Shown here one piece after another: positions 54,202-64,000 of a stretch of 64,000 nt of DNA (position 1 is the stretch's first letter; every line of letters begins with the position of its first letter). The notes beneath the pieces are model-generated. The model had not been told where the DNA came from, did not search any database, and was given only the letters and a program-made list of their open reading frames with translations. The translations under genes and the position numbers were made by a program. This DNA comes from Chondrus crispus (taxonomy: Eukaryota > Rhodophyta > Florideophyceae > Gigartinales > Gigartinaceae), in contig NW_005179151.1 in NCBI RefSeq assembly GCF_000350225.1, forward strand, positions 43,375 through 107,374. The letters run 5' to 3'.

Positions 54202-56904
54202 GTTTGAAAGAAGCTGCCTGTGGTGGGTGGAAGGGATGATTATGTGAAGGTCGGTGAGGGTAACTTTTGTGAAGCAGAATGCGAAGAAGAGGCAGGCTGG
54301 TCAGAAACCGGTGTCTAGAAAATGAGCTAGAGTAGAGCAGAGGTGGGAAAAAATGATGTTTGAAAGCCGAATTTGGGGTTCAGCAAGGATACGGTTTCTC
54401 GAGTAAAGTTCTGAAGCAGTATTTCAGAGTGAAGAAAAGTAGCACAACAGATGGCCTTGGCTCGAGTCAAAATATGATGCGAATGAGTAGCAGTAGATGA
54501 CTATGCCCCGTAATGCAAACCAAAAGCAAGAAACCGAGTGGTTGGGAATTGCTGTAGTAGTGCTCGAGAGGTGCTTGGTACAGTTATGTGGTGTAGATGA
54601 AACAGGCTGAGGGAGAAAGGCGTGAAACGGGTTCAAATGTGAAGTCGAGGGCTTGGGCTTTGTTTGCTGTGAGAGTCTGTGGGGAAGCTCCGGAACGAAC
54701 GGGAGGTCCTTAAATGATTGTGCGGAGGAACATGGACTTTGGTTTCGGAGGGAACGTGATGAAGTGGCAATCGAGAGTGGGTATGGAAAGATGAGGAATG
54801 TGACCTTAATCTGAATCGTGATGACTTCTGTCCGCCATCATTGATCGCCTAGGATAAGACGAGGCATAGAAGCGTACGAAGCGCAAGCGACGAAAATTAC
54901 GGGTTGATAGTTGATACGGGAAGGAAAAAGCACTGTGTCGAGAATGAGACGGCAACCGGTTTGGGAGTGCTCATGGAAGCCGAAGGGGCGGAAGAAATGA
55001 TAAGTGTGGCAAACGCACCCTTCTGCTTTCGCCATCATGTGTGATGGCGAAAGCAAAAGGATGCAAACGAACGCAGCACTACCAATCATGGTGAAGATAT
55101 GACATGGTGGTAAAGTTGCTGATGAAGTGGAAGGGTTGAAGGTTGACAAGCGCTGAAAGAGAGAGAGAGGAGTCAATATACAAAGAGAGGCATGCAACCC
55201 AATATTTTCTATAGAGATGGGCCCTTCTCCTCTTCTCGCAGTTTTGGAGAATTTTCTTATCTAAGCTGAATCGGATACATCGCGACCCCACCTCCTAGTG
55301 TAGAGTGCTGTCTCGTCATGCACATATGAGAGAGCGGAAACTGTTTCCATGCTGTTAGGGCGTTTCTCGTCCCTCTTCTCATATCTCTCTGTGTTAGTCT
55401 TCCCCTCTTGAATTCTCATCTCGCCTTCCACAGCTCTCGTGAAAGTCTTTACTGACAGTGCAATGGCCGGGGCTCCCCAGCCATTCAAGAAAGACAGTAG
55501 CCCCGGTTCAAGTGACTGCAATTTCAATTGTTCATGTGCAATTCGGCTTAAGAGGGCGATGCATATGACCTGATTGCAATGTCGGGTGTTAAACAGTAGT
55601 TCTACCAACTGCACCAAGATTTGCAAGCAATCTCCCCGCTGAACTAAACTCTACCCAACTGTCGATTCCTGCGGCTGCAAGCACTGCGTTGGAAAACGGA
55701 TCTGTCGCGGAAGGCGAGACTCACTAACCAAATGAGCACGGCTTCGTCAAGGCCACAGAACAAGCTGTTCAAGATCTCTATAAAGTAAAGCAAGGAATGA
55801 GTGCCTTTCATACTTCATTTGTAAGTATAACAATCCTAATCTTTAAGCGAACGAGCTCTCGAAGCACATGCACAGCTTTCATTAGAAACGAAAACTAGAA
55901 AAGAAGGCAGCATGGCTACACTACGATCATCGACCTGTTCACAATACCCCAGTAGTCCTGTCGTCCACCATACAAAAGTGTCGCAAGATGCCAAACACGT
56001 GCAAGATGTCTTATCACTGTGCAAAATCGCAAGCTTGACCTATGATGTGCGGAGCAGGTAACAGGTCTAGGCCTGACGAAACGCAGTTCAACCCAGGTAG
56101 GCTTGTTCATTTCTGTTCGCACAGAGCCCGTTGAGACGACATGCAAGGCACGCAGACGCCCACAGTTGCCAAGTCAAGTAGGGGAAAGATCTCGTGTCAT
56201 TGGAGCAAAACGCATCCCCTCCACCCCGGTGTGTCCCTGCCGCAAAAGCGTTGTGCCTACACCAAAGGCACAACGCCAACACAAATGGAACGCCGCAGTG
56301 CTTGAAGATTCATCAACTAAATGCCCTCTATATATTCAAAGAAGGTTTGGACAGGACGAAAGAGATGCAGTTGTGCGAACATCGCAATAAGTTGCTTTAT
56401 GGACTCATCTTGGCGTCATTCAGTACCTTGCCTGAACAAGACCATTATCAGGTCGAGGGTTGAAAATCTCTTCAGAGCCGACAGGACTCAAAAACTGTTA
56501 CTAGAAAAGTTGGGAGAATGCGGTGTATGCCGACTTGAGAAACTGATTTACCGCCTCGAGCTGTAGAGAAGAACTAGGACTAAGCCTCTACAGGCAACTT
56601 AGTAACATGTTCTATATCTTTCATTCACTCTGCTCTGTATTAACTTGTTCTACCATGCCTTTTTTCAGATTATGGATGGAAATCGCGAAACACAAATAGA
56701 GTCAACTACTCTGCTATTGTGCCTCGTGGATTTACCAAAAGAACATTATATAAACCGACGTTTCAGTCCACGGTTGGCACCTGTGTCCTATCAACGCCCT
56801 CTGGTACGTATAATGTATGTAAATGTTTCTCCCTCGATACCCGGAAAACGGCAGAGGCTCGTTCAGTACCTCTGCAAGACAAATAGTCCACACTAAAAAG
56901 AAAT
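54202..56904. other. Intergenic between divergent LARP genes, left part
   Basis: About 2.7 kb that must contain the promoter of LARP copy 1. Small open frames occur, for example 55261-55626 on the minus strand. That one has an unbroken helical-looking stretch (LVELLFNTRHCNQVICIALL) but starts only at a TTG and has no recognisable domain. No RNA gene or mobile element could be identified. Confidence 0.35.
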
Positions 56905-57030
56905 AGTCGTACCACGTAAGAAGGATGTTAAGCTGGCTTCCTCGCCGTCACGGCTCCGAAGCTAAGTACGGCCGGATGTCTCCACGAAATTGAGTGACTG
57001 TTGCATGGACCGCCCCTGTAACAGAGTCTG
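56905..57030 (+). pseudogene. Possible 5S rRNA-derived relic
   Basis: CTCCGAAGCTAAGTACGGCC at 56954-56973 resembles the internal box A region of eukaryotic 5S rRNA (GGAAGCTAAGCAGGG). About 40 nt later, GCATGGACCGCCCCTGTAAC resembles the box C region (GGATGGGAGACCGCC). Spacing and order agree with 5S. The outer stem does not pair convincingly and there are gaps, so it is at best a decayed copy or a 5S-derived SINE head. Low confidence. Confidence 0.3.
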
Positions 57031-58047
57031 GTCTCAGTGAGTATGCAAGGCAAAATATGAGAACGACACAGAAGAGAGAGAGGGAGGTGGGAATAGAATC
57101 GCCTTATGGTTTAGAATGAGAAACGCCCAATACTGTACCTGTAACGCTACTCTACTTATAGTCGTGATCTGCATGCCGAGACACAAAACAGAGAAGTGGA
57201 AACGCACTGCATTTAATTCAGAATAGTGACGCAAGTCTTTCCCACTGGCGTCTCCTTCGCTGTCTTTTCCCAGCACCCTCCAGATCTTAAACTTTAAGGA
57301 ATTCTTCATGCTTCACCACTCTTCAGACTCAACCGGAAGCCCCCCTCCGTCGCCATTCAGTTGTCATCGCAATCGGGCAGAGGGCCTCTCTCGCCGTCTT
57401 ACGCGAAATCCCAGATTTCGTCACAACTTTGAGGGCGGCTTCCGGCCCGCTCCATCACCGTATTCAGCACTGCTTCCTCTCAAACATTAATCCGACATGA
57501 TCGCTTCGTCTACCATCATTCGTCCGTGTTCGCCCCGACCAACTGCACTTGAACACCTCTCATCGCTGATATGCAATTGACAAGCAATCCAGTCTCCCTC
57601 AATACAATCTGCCCTTACGCGTCTCTCCTCAACAGATGTATTCCTGCCGCCCCTTCATCATCTTGCAGCCATTTCCTGCCTAAACCTCTGCATTCTCTCC
57701 CCAGCTTACATAAATACCACCAGTTCCCTTTGCTTCCCTCTTGTCATCCTCTGCCGCACCCACACAAACAAATCTTTTGACTTGCTCTGCCTCATCTCAT
57801 CCGCACTTCCGAATTCCACACGTTCCTATAACTTCTCCAACCCTCTCTCAACGTTTCTCCTTGCATACATTTCGTGCAAAACTCTCAACTTTGCTTTGAA
57901 TCAAACAAGACAAAGTATCTTTGCTGAAAACCTACCCGCAGCCTTCGCCTCACTACCTACAACAACCTTCCACATCAGTCTTGCAGTCGATCCAAGAACC
58001 TTTCTTTCCGTCCCACCTCTACAAACGGACATCTTTATCATTTCAAC
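57031..58047. promoter_or_regulatory. CT-rich upstream region of LARP copy 2
   Basis: About 1 kb upstream of the LARP copy 2 ATG. The part from ~57570 is strongly pyrimidine-rich with many CCTC and TTCC words, like the leaders of other genes in this window. It likely holds the promoter and a long 5' UTR. No gene is seen. Confidence 0.4.
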
Positions 58048-59820
58048 ATGTCTTTTTACACACACACGATCGCTATCCTTATGCAGGTCGAGTTCTATTT
58101 CAGCCCCTTCAATCTCCCTCAGGATCGCCACCTGCAGGACATTATGGGTGCCGATGGCTGGGTGCTCCTCGCTGAGGTATGCAGTTGGCCGAGGATGGCC
58201 CTCTTAGGAGTCTCAGATCCGCTCGACGTTGCCAGAGCACTTGTTGCTTTCTCTCACGCACTTGAGGTGGACACATCTCACAAGTTCATCCGTCTCAGGT
58301 CGCAACCAGTTTATGTCTTACCCGATTCACTCCAGTCTCCATGCCCGCCGCACGCCTTCCACGCAATGCACCCGTGCTCGCAGCCAGTGCCATGCATACC
58401 CGACTTCCAACCCAATTCGGCGCAGCAGCAGGGTTATCCTCACAACATTGGGGTCCCGTTTCCACCGCAGTATGCCTCTTCTACTGAGCAATTCATCGTT
58501 TCAGCCAATGTCAGGCAACCGCACTTTCTGCCGCCTGGTTCTTTTCCCATGGAGGCGTCACAGGATCGAGTCAACACCTTCATGCCGCACATCTCAATGC
58601 ATCCTGAGAATTCGACTATAACGGGGAACAATGGGCATCTATCCTGCCAGCACCAGGAAGAGTTGGACAGAGCTTCACCGCAGGCAATGCAGCCCACACG
58701 GCAGCCATTGTCAAACATTATGTCGTTCTCAAGTGAATCCATTACGGAAGGCGAGACAAGTCCCCGCCGTCACGGACATGGCTGCCCATATGTCGCAGAA
58801 TGTTCGCTCGAGAAGCTGGGAGTGGAAGAAGGTAACACAGATCCTTCAGCTGTGACATTGCAAGCCAGTCATTACCTGAACGAGCCCGTCAAACGCATGC
58901 ATGAGGCCCTCACGATAGCGACCCCGCAAATGGAGGCACCGCGGAAACCGCAATCTAGACCTGTTCCCGAAAGGCCCCAGCAGATGATTCACCCCAACGA
59001 AAACCTGTGCTCAAAGCCGACGGCCACAAGGGTGCCTCATCGCCGTGTGGAGCAGCGATATTTCGCTGACCAAGACCCCAGCCTGCGAATGCCTCCTACA
59101 CTGGGGCATCATAGCTCGATTCGGTTGGATCACTTCACAGCTCATCGAATAGAGACGCACGGACGACAATCGGGGATCGAAGTTCATCGCAGCTCTCAAG
59201 GTCACTACTGCAAACGAAGGGGGGCTTCAATCGAGCGTGTGGCCTCGGATGTAAGCTCGGATGAGAACTCGAGTACGAATCGTGGCCATATGAATACATC
59301 CACTGCAGGAGTGCAACTTCATACCAAGGCCATACAACTCAGGCACGAAGCGAAGGGTCGCTGTCGTCGCAGCGTCGAGACTTCAGTTCAAACAGCTCCA
59401 AAGGTTGCTTACGACATCTCAAGTTGGAGGACAACACAAGAACGTTTTCGTTCAATGGATCTCGACCAGTCCTGCAATGCAAAACGAAAGGGACCGCACC
59501 GTTCGCGGCGTTGGAACAGAAGAGACGGCCACCACGATCCTCGAGACAGGTACAGAAGGGCTGAGGCGCCCAAAGACAGATCGCCGTTTTGTGAAGCGGA
59601 CTTCCCTCCGCTGCGGCAGAAGGCTCCGCCGCTACAGAAGGAGACCAGTGCGCCCCGCGGATCCTCTGCCAAGGGATTGAAAGAGTGCACATCACGGCCA
59701 TACTCACCCGGGGTGGTGTGGGCAAAAAAGCCAGTGTCAGTCGGGCAAAATCCATCCGCGTCACACAGGAATGATACTCGAGCGCATCAAGTCACAAAGG
59801 GTGGCGGGAGGCGCCGGTGA
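58048..59820 (+). CDS. La-motif (LARP) protein, copy 2
   Basis: 590 residues from an ATG (MSFYTHTIAILMQVEFYFSP). The La motif at residues ~12-85 is highly similar to copy 1: QVEFYFSPFNLPQDRHLQDI, GADGWVLLAEVCSWPRM, VARALVAFSHALEVDTSHKF. The remainder is low-complexity, rich in Ser, Pro, His and Gln, with conserved islands RVASDVSSDENSS (~395), ADFPPLRQK (~520) and GVVWAKKPVSV near the end. No RRM or DM15 is seen. The shared islands outside the La motif show that the two genes are true paralogs from one duplication. The tails have diverged strongly, so the event is not recent. The gene looks intact. Confidence 0.8.
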   Translation: MSFYTHTIAILMQVEFYFSPFNLPQDRHLQDIMGADGWVLLAEVCSWPRMALLGVSDPLDVARALVAFSHALEVDTSHKFIRLRSQPVYVLPDSLQSPCPPHAFHAMHPCSQPVPCIPDFQPNSAQQQGYPHNIGVPFPPQYASSTEQFIVSANVRQPHFLPPGSFPMEASQDRVNTFMPHISMHPENSTITGNNGHLSCQHQEELDRASPQAMQPTRQPLSNIMSFSSESITEGETSPRRHGHGCPYVAECSLEKLGVEEGNTDPSAVTLQASHYLNEPVKRMHEALTIATPQMEAPRKPQSRPVPERPQQMIHPNENLCSKPTATRVPHRRVEQRYFADQDPSLRMPPTLGHHSSIRLDHFTAHRIETHGRQSGIEVHRSSQGHYCKRRGASIERVASDVSSDENSSTNRGHMNTSTAGVQLHTKAIQLRHEAKGRCRRSVETSVQTAPKVAYDISSWRTTQERFRSMDLDQSCNAKRKGPHRSRRWNRRDGHHDPRDRYRRAEAPKDRSPFCEADFPPLRQKAPPLQKETSAPRGSSAKGLKECTSRPYSPGVVWAKKPVSVGQNPSASHRNDTRAHQVTKGGGRRR

Positions 59821-60749
59821 CAAGCCAATGGGGCAAATGCGAACCTGGTGGGAGCGGTTGATGAAGTGTGATGGCCCGTGGATATATTGCAATAACAACG
59901 GCAAGTAGACTACTGAAATGAGTAAAGAACAAGTGTATTTGTGTCGCGCAGCTGCTCTCCAACGTTCACAATTAGCCCATTCCTTCTGCCAAAATACATT
60001 CGTTTGTTTGAGGAGCATCTACACAATACTTTTGATTCTCTTCATGGCTTTTTTGAAAATCGTCTGGTCTGCTTCACCACATGACTGTCGCATCAGGTCG
60101 GAACGTCTTCACGCTTTTGTATCGACTTTTTTCAGTGTACACTACTGTCGTGGCGGAAACATGCCACGTGCCATATGTGAACATGGTCGGACCGAGCGAG
60201 CGTAGAAAGGGAGACACTGTCGCGCGGGGACAGCACGGGCAGATGCCCTGTCAGAGGGCAGCCCACTTGGGTCAGGGGACCGAAGTAGGAGTAGGGGGTG
60301 GAATGCAGGGTGTTGGAGGGATCGTGATGGTCGCGGCCGCCAGTTGCGGACGCAGGGTGGACGATCAGGCCGGGCGTGAGGTGGATGGACAGGGAAGCAG
60401 CTTGGTTGGGGGAAGTTGCGGCCCACTACAAGGGGGTCCCCCTCATTCTTGAACAGACCCCCCAAGGCTTAAACAAAAAACGAACCCCTACTGATTGCAG
60501 CATTAAGCCTATCGTAAACCATCAGTGAGCACATGGACCCGTATCGTATTTTATCGTAATACCTATCCGTTACCTTTTTGCAAAGCCTGTGACTCAAAGA
60601 AATGCGTTTATGGAAAACATAAACAATCTGAGTAATGGTTCTTGCGACTTTGCGGCACTTCCTTCTATTGTTGTCAATGGCTAGCTTTAGTCGGCCTAAT
60701 CAAAGACACTGTATTGTAACCTGTAACAGCTGCGTGCACAGCCTGCAAA
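59821..60749. other. Intergenic, no gene seen
   Basis: About 930 bp between LARP copy 2 and the convergent Uma2-like gene. Short frames on both strands (for example 60081-60452) have no recognisable content. A GGTCCCC/GGGGGTC-rich patch near 60440 is the only visible feature. Confidence 0.35.
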
Positions 60750-61142
60750 TTACGCCACCATCCCAAAGCAGAGACCTTTCCCTACGTCTTTGCATGCTTT
60801 CTCACTGCTTCTTCCACCATTTTTCGGCCTTCTTTTGTCCGGACTGTTGGTCTTCGAACCACTCCCACGGGATTTGCTTCCTCCATCAGGACTTCTAGCC
60901 CGTTTCTGGCTCTTACCCTTTTCCGCGGCACCTGCACGTCCCCGATTCGATCCCTCCTTTACAGGACTTCCATTGCCTTTCTGGCGATTACCACTTTCCG
61001 CTCCTGGCTGCGGGCTCTCATCACCTGCACGTTCCTGCTTCGATCTCTGCGTTACAAGTTCTTGCAAGCGCTTGTTCTCGTTCTTCACTTCTTGTATGCG
61101 TTTGCGAGCTTCATCTCTCTCTTCTTGTATGCGTTTGCGAGC
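60750..61142 (-). pseudogene. Cut-off coiled-coil tail of the Uma2-like gene
   Basis: In phase with the Uma2-like frame directly after its TAA: ARKRIQEERDEARKRIQEVK, NENKRLQELVTQRSKQERAG, then a Lys/Ser/Gly-rich basic end to a stop at 60750. The sequence before the stop (KERDEATKERD) and after it (ARKRIQEERDEARKRIQE) belongs to one repeat in which ERDEA recurs. The TAA sits where the repeat has GAA, so a single G-to-T change explains it. The full chain would be about 460 residues. It could be a recent nonsense allele, a sequence error or a true shortening. Confidence 0.6.
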
Positions 61143-62138
61143 TTAATCTCTCTCTTTGGTGGCTTCATCTCTCTCTTTGGTGAGTTTCGAGATCTTCTTG
61201 TCTTTTTTGCGGAGCGGAGATACGATTAGGCGAGCACTGCTCTTCTGGGGATGCGGAAGGTCGTTTGCAGTAAGCTTGAGGTCACGAAACGCCACAGCCT
61301 CCACGGTTTGATCCTTGGAATAGTATCGTTGACTTTGATACGTCCTTGCTGCGTTTCCGTCAGCTGCACTATTGATTCGCGACGAGCGGTGCGATTTGGT
61401 TCCTTTCTTGTCGTTCTTGTCCTCTTTTAGTTTGAAGACGATGACCCTGGACTTTTCCCGATCAACTACGATATACTCCGGAACCCCGGCGCGTGCATAC
61501 TCCCCCACTTTGGTTGTCAAATCTTCGACGCGGTTGCTACTCGTCACTTCGACGACCATTGCAGGGGGTCTGCCCGGCGGGAAGTTGATCTTCTTCGAAG
61601 TTGGAGACATATTTGCTTGATCCTCAGGCGTAAAATGCCGTCCAACAGCCACGTCCGCGATGAGGCAAGATCCTCCAGGCCCACGTGACGAGGAGGCCGA
61701 GGGCTGAGAAGCAGCGTGCGAGTTTCGCCTGATTCCTACTCTTGCTTCCGAGTAGGCCATCACCCACTCAGCATCTGGACGTTCGGCGTTGGCCACATTA
61801 AAGACGGAAACAAGCACGGATTGAATGTGTTTGTGATGAAGATCGTTCATGTTGTCGGGTCGATAGTATAGGATTCCGTCAATGAGTTCGTAACACTCGC
61901 CGGGTCGATGTGGTAAGTTGAGATAGTCAGCAAACGTGCTCGGCGTGAGGTGTAAATGGCCGAATGAGGTGGAGGAAGCGTGCAAAGGCGACGGCAATAG
62001 TGACGGGGATGAAGGCGGAGAGATACATGGAGACAGAGATGATGACGAAGCTGGCAAAGAACACTGGGTCTGTGACGCAGGGACCGGGTCAGGGTTGAGT
62101 ACGAAAGTTCCTGAAAACGTGAGGGGCGGGGAGCTCAT
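61143..62138 (-). CDS. Uma2/DUF820-type nuclease-fold protein
   Basis: 331 residues from the ATG at 62138 (MSSPPLTFSGTFVLNPDPVP). After a Ser/Pro-rich N-terminal ~75 residues comes a Uma2 (DUF820) domain of the PD-(D/E)XK fold, ~80-240: CYELIDGILYYRPDNMNDLH, HKHIQSVLV, LIADVAVGRHF (catalytic-type Asp), PPAMVVEVTSSNRVEDLTTK (the E-x-S...D-L-x-x-K core) and VGEYARAGVPEYIVVDREKS. A Lys/Asp-rich tail follows. Uma2 proteins are abundant in cyanobacteria and of uncertain role. The TAA at 61143 interrupts a repeated coiled-coil motif that stays open to 60750 in the same frame, so the gene once encoded a longer tail. The domain itself looks intact. Confidence 0.75.
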   Translation of the reverse strand: MSSPPLTFSGTFVLNPDPVPASQTQCSLPASSSSLSPCISPPSSPSLLPSPLHASSTSFGHLHLTPSTFADYLNLPHRPGECYELIDGILYYRPDNMNDLHHKHIQSVLVSVFNVANAERPDAEWVMAYSEARVGIRRNSHAASQPSASSSRGPGGSCLIADVAVGRHFTPEDQANMSPTSKKINFPPGRPPAMVVEVTSSNRVEDLTTKVGEYARAGVPEYIVVDREKSRVIVFKLKEDKNDKKGTKSHRSSRINSAADGNAARTYQSQRYYSKDQTVEAVAFRDLKLTANDLPHPQKSSARLIVSPLRKKDKKISKLTKERDEATKERD

Positions 62139-62551
62139 GTCGCGAAGAAGGAGTGGCGCTGGTCTCAGAAGGCTTGTACAACTAGCACTATTTGAGGTAA
62201 ACAAACCGGCCGGAGGGAGACAGTACGGGAGGAGTACGCCCCTGGCAGTTGTTTGCCTGGAGACTTACACATTCACATTCAATACTGTACAGTTGCAGTT
62301 GTTTGACTGGAGACTTTTCACATTAATTACAGGTGTTTGCCTGGAAACGTTTCACATTAGTTACAGTTGCTCATCGCATGTCCAATTTCGCGTTATGACA
62401 AAAATTCATTTTGTGTGCGCACAGTTTGGATTACTGTAGAACAAGGAGACAAATGACGAAATGCATGCCAGACTTTGTTCGGTACAGCACTATCCAAACA
62501 CAGGTATGATCGGCCGTCGCACGATTAAAACATCATAGTGAAAAGAGTATT
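62139..62551. other. Intergenic, direct GTTTGCCTGGA repeats
   Basis: About 410 bp upstream of the Uma2-like gene. Three or four copies of a ~45-bp unit (TTGTTTGCCTGGAGACTTACAC, TTGTTTGACTGGAGACTTTTCAC, GTGTTTGCCTGGAAACGTTTCAC, between 62248 and 62375) form a degenerate tandem array that may lie in the promoter. Confidence 0.45.
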
Positions 62552-62947
62552 TTACTTTTCAAAACTACGCAAACTTTCTTCTTCATCTTCTGCTCCCCGT
62601 GTCACGAGGTACCGAGCGCTTAACATAGCTGAAAAGAGCGTGTCACCCCTGGTTATCTCCGTGGTGGAAAACAATTGAACTTGGAGCAAAGAAGCATCCC
62701 ATGGATAAATCTCATCAGTTGACGGCACAAGGTCCTTCATCAATTGTACCTTATACCCTGTGCTGTAACGGAACACAGTGGCAAACGGAACGATGCCTGT
62801 AGCTCTTCGCAAGACTTTCACTTGCACAAGAACAAACGGCATGTCAAATTGTTGTTCATGAACTCGAACGTAACCATTATTCTCATTCTCATTATAGGAT
62901 TTGAACAATTCTTCCAATGCCACACACCTCCTCCCAGTGGTCGCCAT
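62552..62947 (-). CDS. Hypothetical protein, probably 3' part of a longer gene
   Basis: 131 codons from an ATG at 62947, not recognised. The stretch from residue 10 is well composed (FKSYNENENNGYVRVHEQQF, DMPFVLVQVKVLRRATGIVP, KVQLMKDLVPSTDEIYPWDA) and ends in an acidic tail (EDEEESLRSFEK). The ATG overlaps another coding-like minus frame (FFQKSVGTPVFLLAEVSNLV, near 62960-63050). So this is more likely the last exon or a frameshifted end of the gene at 62960-63802 than an independent gene. Confidence 0.4.
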   Translation of the reverse strand: MATTGRRCVALEELFKSYNENENNGYVRVHEQQFDMPFVLVQVKVLRRATGIVPFATVFRYSTGYKVQLMKDLVPSTDEIYPWDASLLQVQLFSTTEITRGDTLFSAMLSARYLVTRGAEDEEESLRSFEK

Positions 62948-62959
62948 TCACCAGATTAG

Positions 62960-63802
62960 ACACTTCGGCAAGTAGAAAAACAGGAGTTCCAACGGACTTT
63001 TGAAAAAAGTTTCGTCCCTTCTGAATCCTTCCTTCACAAGACTCGAATTTGATTTTCGGTCGCGGCGGCGTGTTCTATGCAAGTAACTCCGGGGAATCTG
63101 GAATACTACCGCAAAGCCGTGGCACATTCTGCGGGCAGAACGGGTTCCCTTGCCCAAAGATCCCATTTGCGAGGAATGCATGTCGTTTGTATCGCAGAAT
63201 GTTTTCTTCCCAAACGAATTTCATCTCTTCGGTTGGTTCGGAAGACAACTTGGAGTTTCCACAATCGCAAATGCGCAACAACAGTACCGCCACTGCACCG
63301 TTGAGTGATCCAGTGCCAAACTTGAAGTAGTGCTTCCCCGAGTCAAACACAGCAAAGCCTCCGTCACGGACAAACGTAACCGGATCAGAAAGAGAAGGCC
63401 TCATAAATACGCTCACAGCCTCATCGCTGTAACAGGGGGGCTCTGCCACAATCTCTTCCCGAGAAATACTTCCCAACTCCAAAAACCCAAACGTCTGTTG
63501 AGCATTCGACCTTGTAACTTGACCTTCACTTAGAATACCTCCCCTTGTCATAACAGAAATAACGGTACTGCATGAACAGTGCAGTGGACCCAGTACTGCG
63601 AAAAATGGTGTAAACGTACACTCGGAAGCTCGAAGACCTGAATATCGATTACTACAAATCTCGGACACAATGCCCTTGCGAACGACTTGAGAGACGTGAG
63701 ATATTCTAATTGATCGGCGAGTCGTGAGCGTGCAGTCTCGTCGTTGAGCAACAGGTTCGAATGCAGAAACACACCCATTGGTATTTCAATTCGATCGACC
63801 AC
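62960..63802 (-). other. Pieces of an unrecognised minus-strand gene
   Basis: Coding-like segments in more than one frame: VDRIEIPMGVFLHSNLLLND and LADQLEYLTSLKSFARALCP (63660-63802), then SEICSNRYSGLRASECTFTP through VFMRPSLSDPVTFVRDGGFA and VWEENILRYKRHAFLANGIF to 63075. A third segment, FESCEGRIQKGRNFFQKSVG and TPVFLLAEVSNLV, follows after a stop near 63073. Cys residues are frequent. It may be one gene with short introns or a broken gene. The 5' end probably lies right of the window. I could not identify the family. Confidence 0.35.
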
Positions 63803-64000
63803 AGCTTGTATGCGGTTATCCTGTAAAACGCGATGGACTCTTCGTAGCGGAAGCGACTCCCCTTCAACGACTACTTCTTCTCGAGTGTTTTCCTACGCCC
63901 ATTTTCCTAGAACAAAATGAGAGTCGCGCACAGTTCTTGGAACAGAATCCGCCACAGACTCCCAACCCTCGTCTCCACAACGTCTATTTCTGCCAGCGCT

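Noticed and set aside
55261-55626. 121-codon minus-strand frame between the LARP genes
   Set aside because: The start is only a TTG just after a stop, there is no domain, and composition turns charged and repetitive. It could be a gene remnant but cannot be supported.
1-64000. tRNA genes
   Set aside because: A scan by eye for the conserved TTCGAATCC-type T-loop with matching arms gave no credible cloverleaf; tRNAscan-SE would be needed to exclude them.

Overview
The window looks like nuclear DNA of an intron-poor photosynthetic eukaryote, most likely a red alga of the Chondrus type (inference). The host genes are eukaryotic: PA200/BLM10, cytosolic-type TrpRS, Mpv17/PMP22, LARP and B-box proteins. 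Nearly all are single uninterrupted reading frames, and one is the fused alpha-beta GlyRS typical of plastid-bearing eukaryotes. Compact gene blocks alternate with islands of transposable elements. No database was available, so names rest on motifs read by eye.

Layout. Positions 1-17309 form a dense gene block: a PA200/BLM10 proteasome activator cut by the left edge, an Mpv17/PMP22 membrane protein, tryptophanyl-tRNA synthetase, a large armadillo-repeat protein, a membrane-anchored aspartic protease, and organellar glycyl-tRNA synthetase. Positions 18671-29717 are a transposon island: a pogo/Tigger element with clear terminal inverted repeats and TA target duplications, a Ty1/Copia fossil on the minus strand, and a PIF/Harbinger transposase relic.

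Positions 30399-46671 hold a GC-rich hypothetical gene, then a small double B-box gene on the minus strand. That gene is split by a 14.9 kb Ty3/Gypsy element. Its two 1031-bp LTRs differ at about four positions, so the insertion is recent. The element carries gag, a pol region with a C-terminal chromodomain, and a 584-codon antisense frame of unknown function. Two adjacent perfect palindromes lie just upstream of the B-box start.

Positions 47294-52284 hold a broken Myb/SANT-like gene and two back-to-back Helitron-like non-autonomous units. These units are very GC-rich, contain palindromic repeat arrays and share one hairpin end. Positions 52681-59820 carry two paralogous La-motif (LARP) genes in head-to-head orientation, with a possible 5S-rRNA-derived relic between them. 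Positions 60750-62138 encode a Uma2/DUF820-type nuclease-fold protein, a family best known from cyanobacteria. Its coiled-coil tail is cut off by one in-frame stop. The right end holds pieces of an unrecognised minus-strand gene that probably continues beyond the window.

The host genes are unrelated housekeeping genes and show no operon logic. Neighbours are divergent or convergent, with 120-900 bp spacers inside the gene block. Points of greatest interest are the recent Gypsy insertion inside the B-box domain, the antisense frame of that element, the inverted LARP pair, the eukaryotic Uma2 gene with its stop, and the tandem Helitron-like units.
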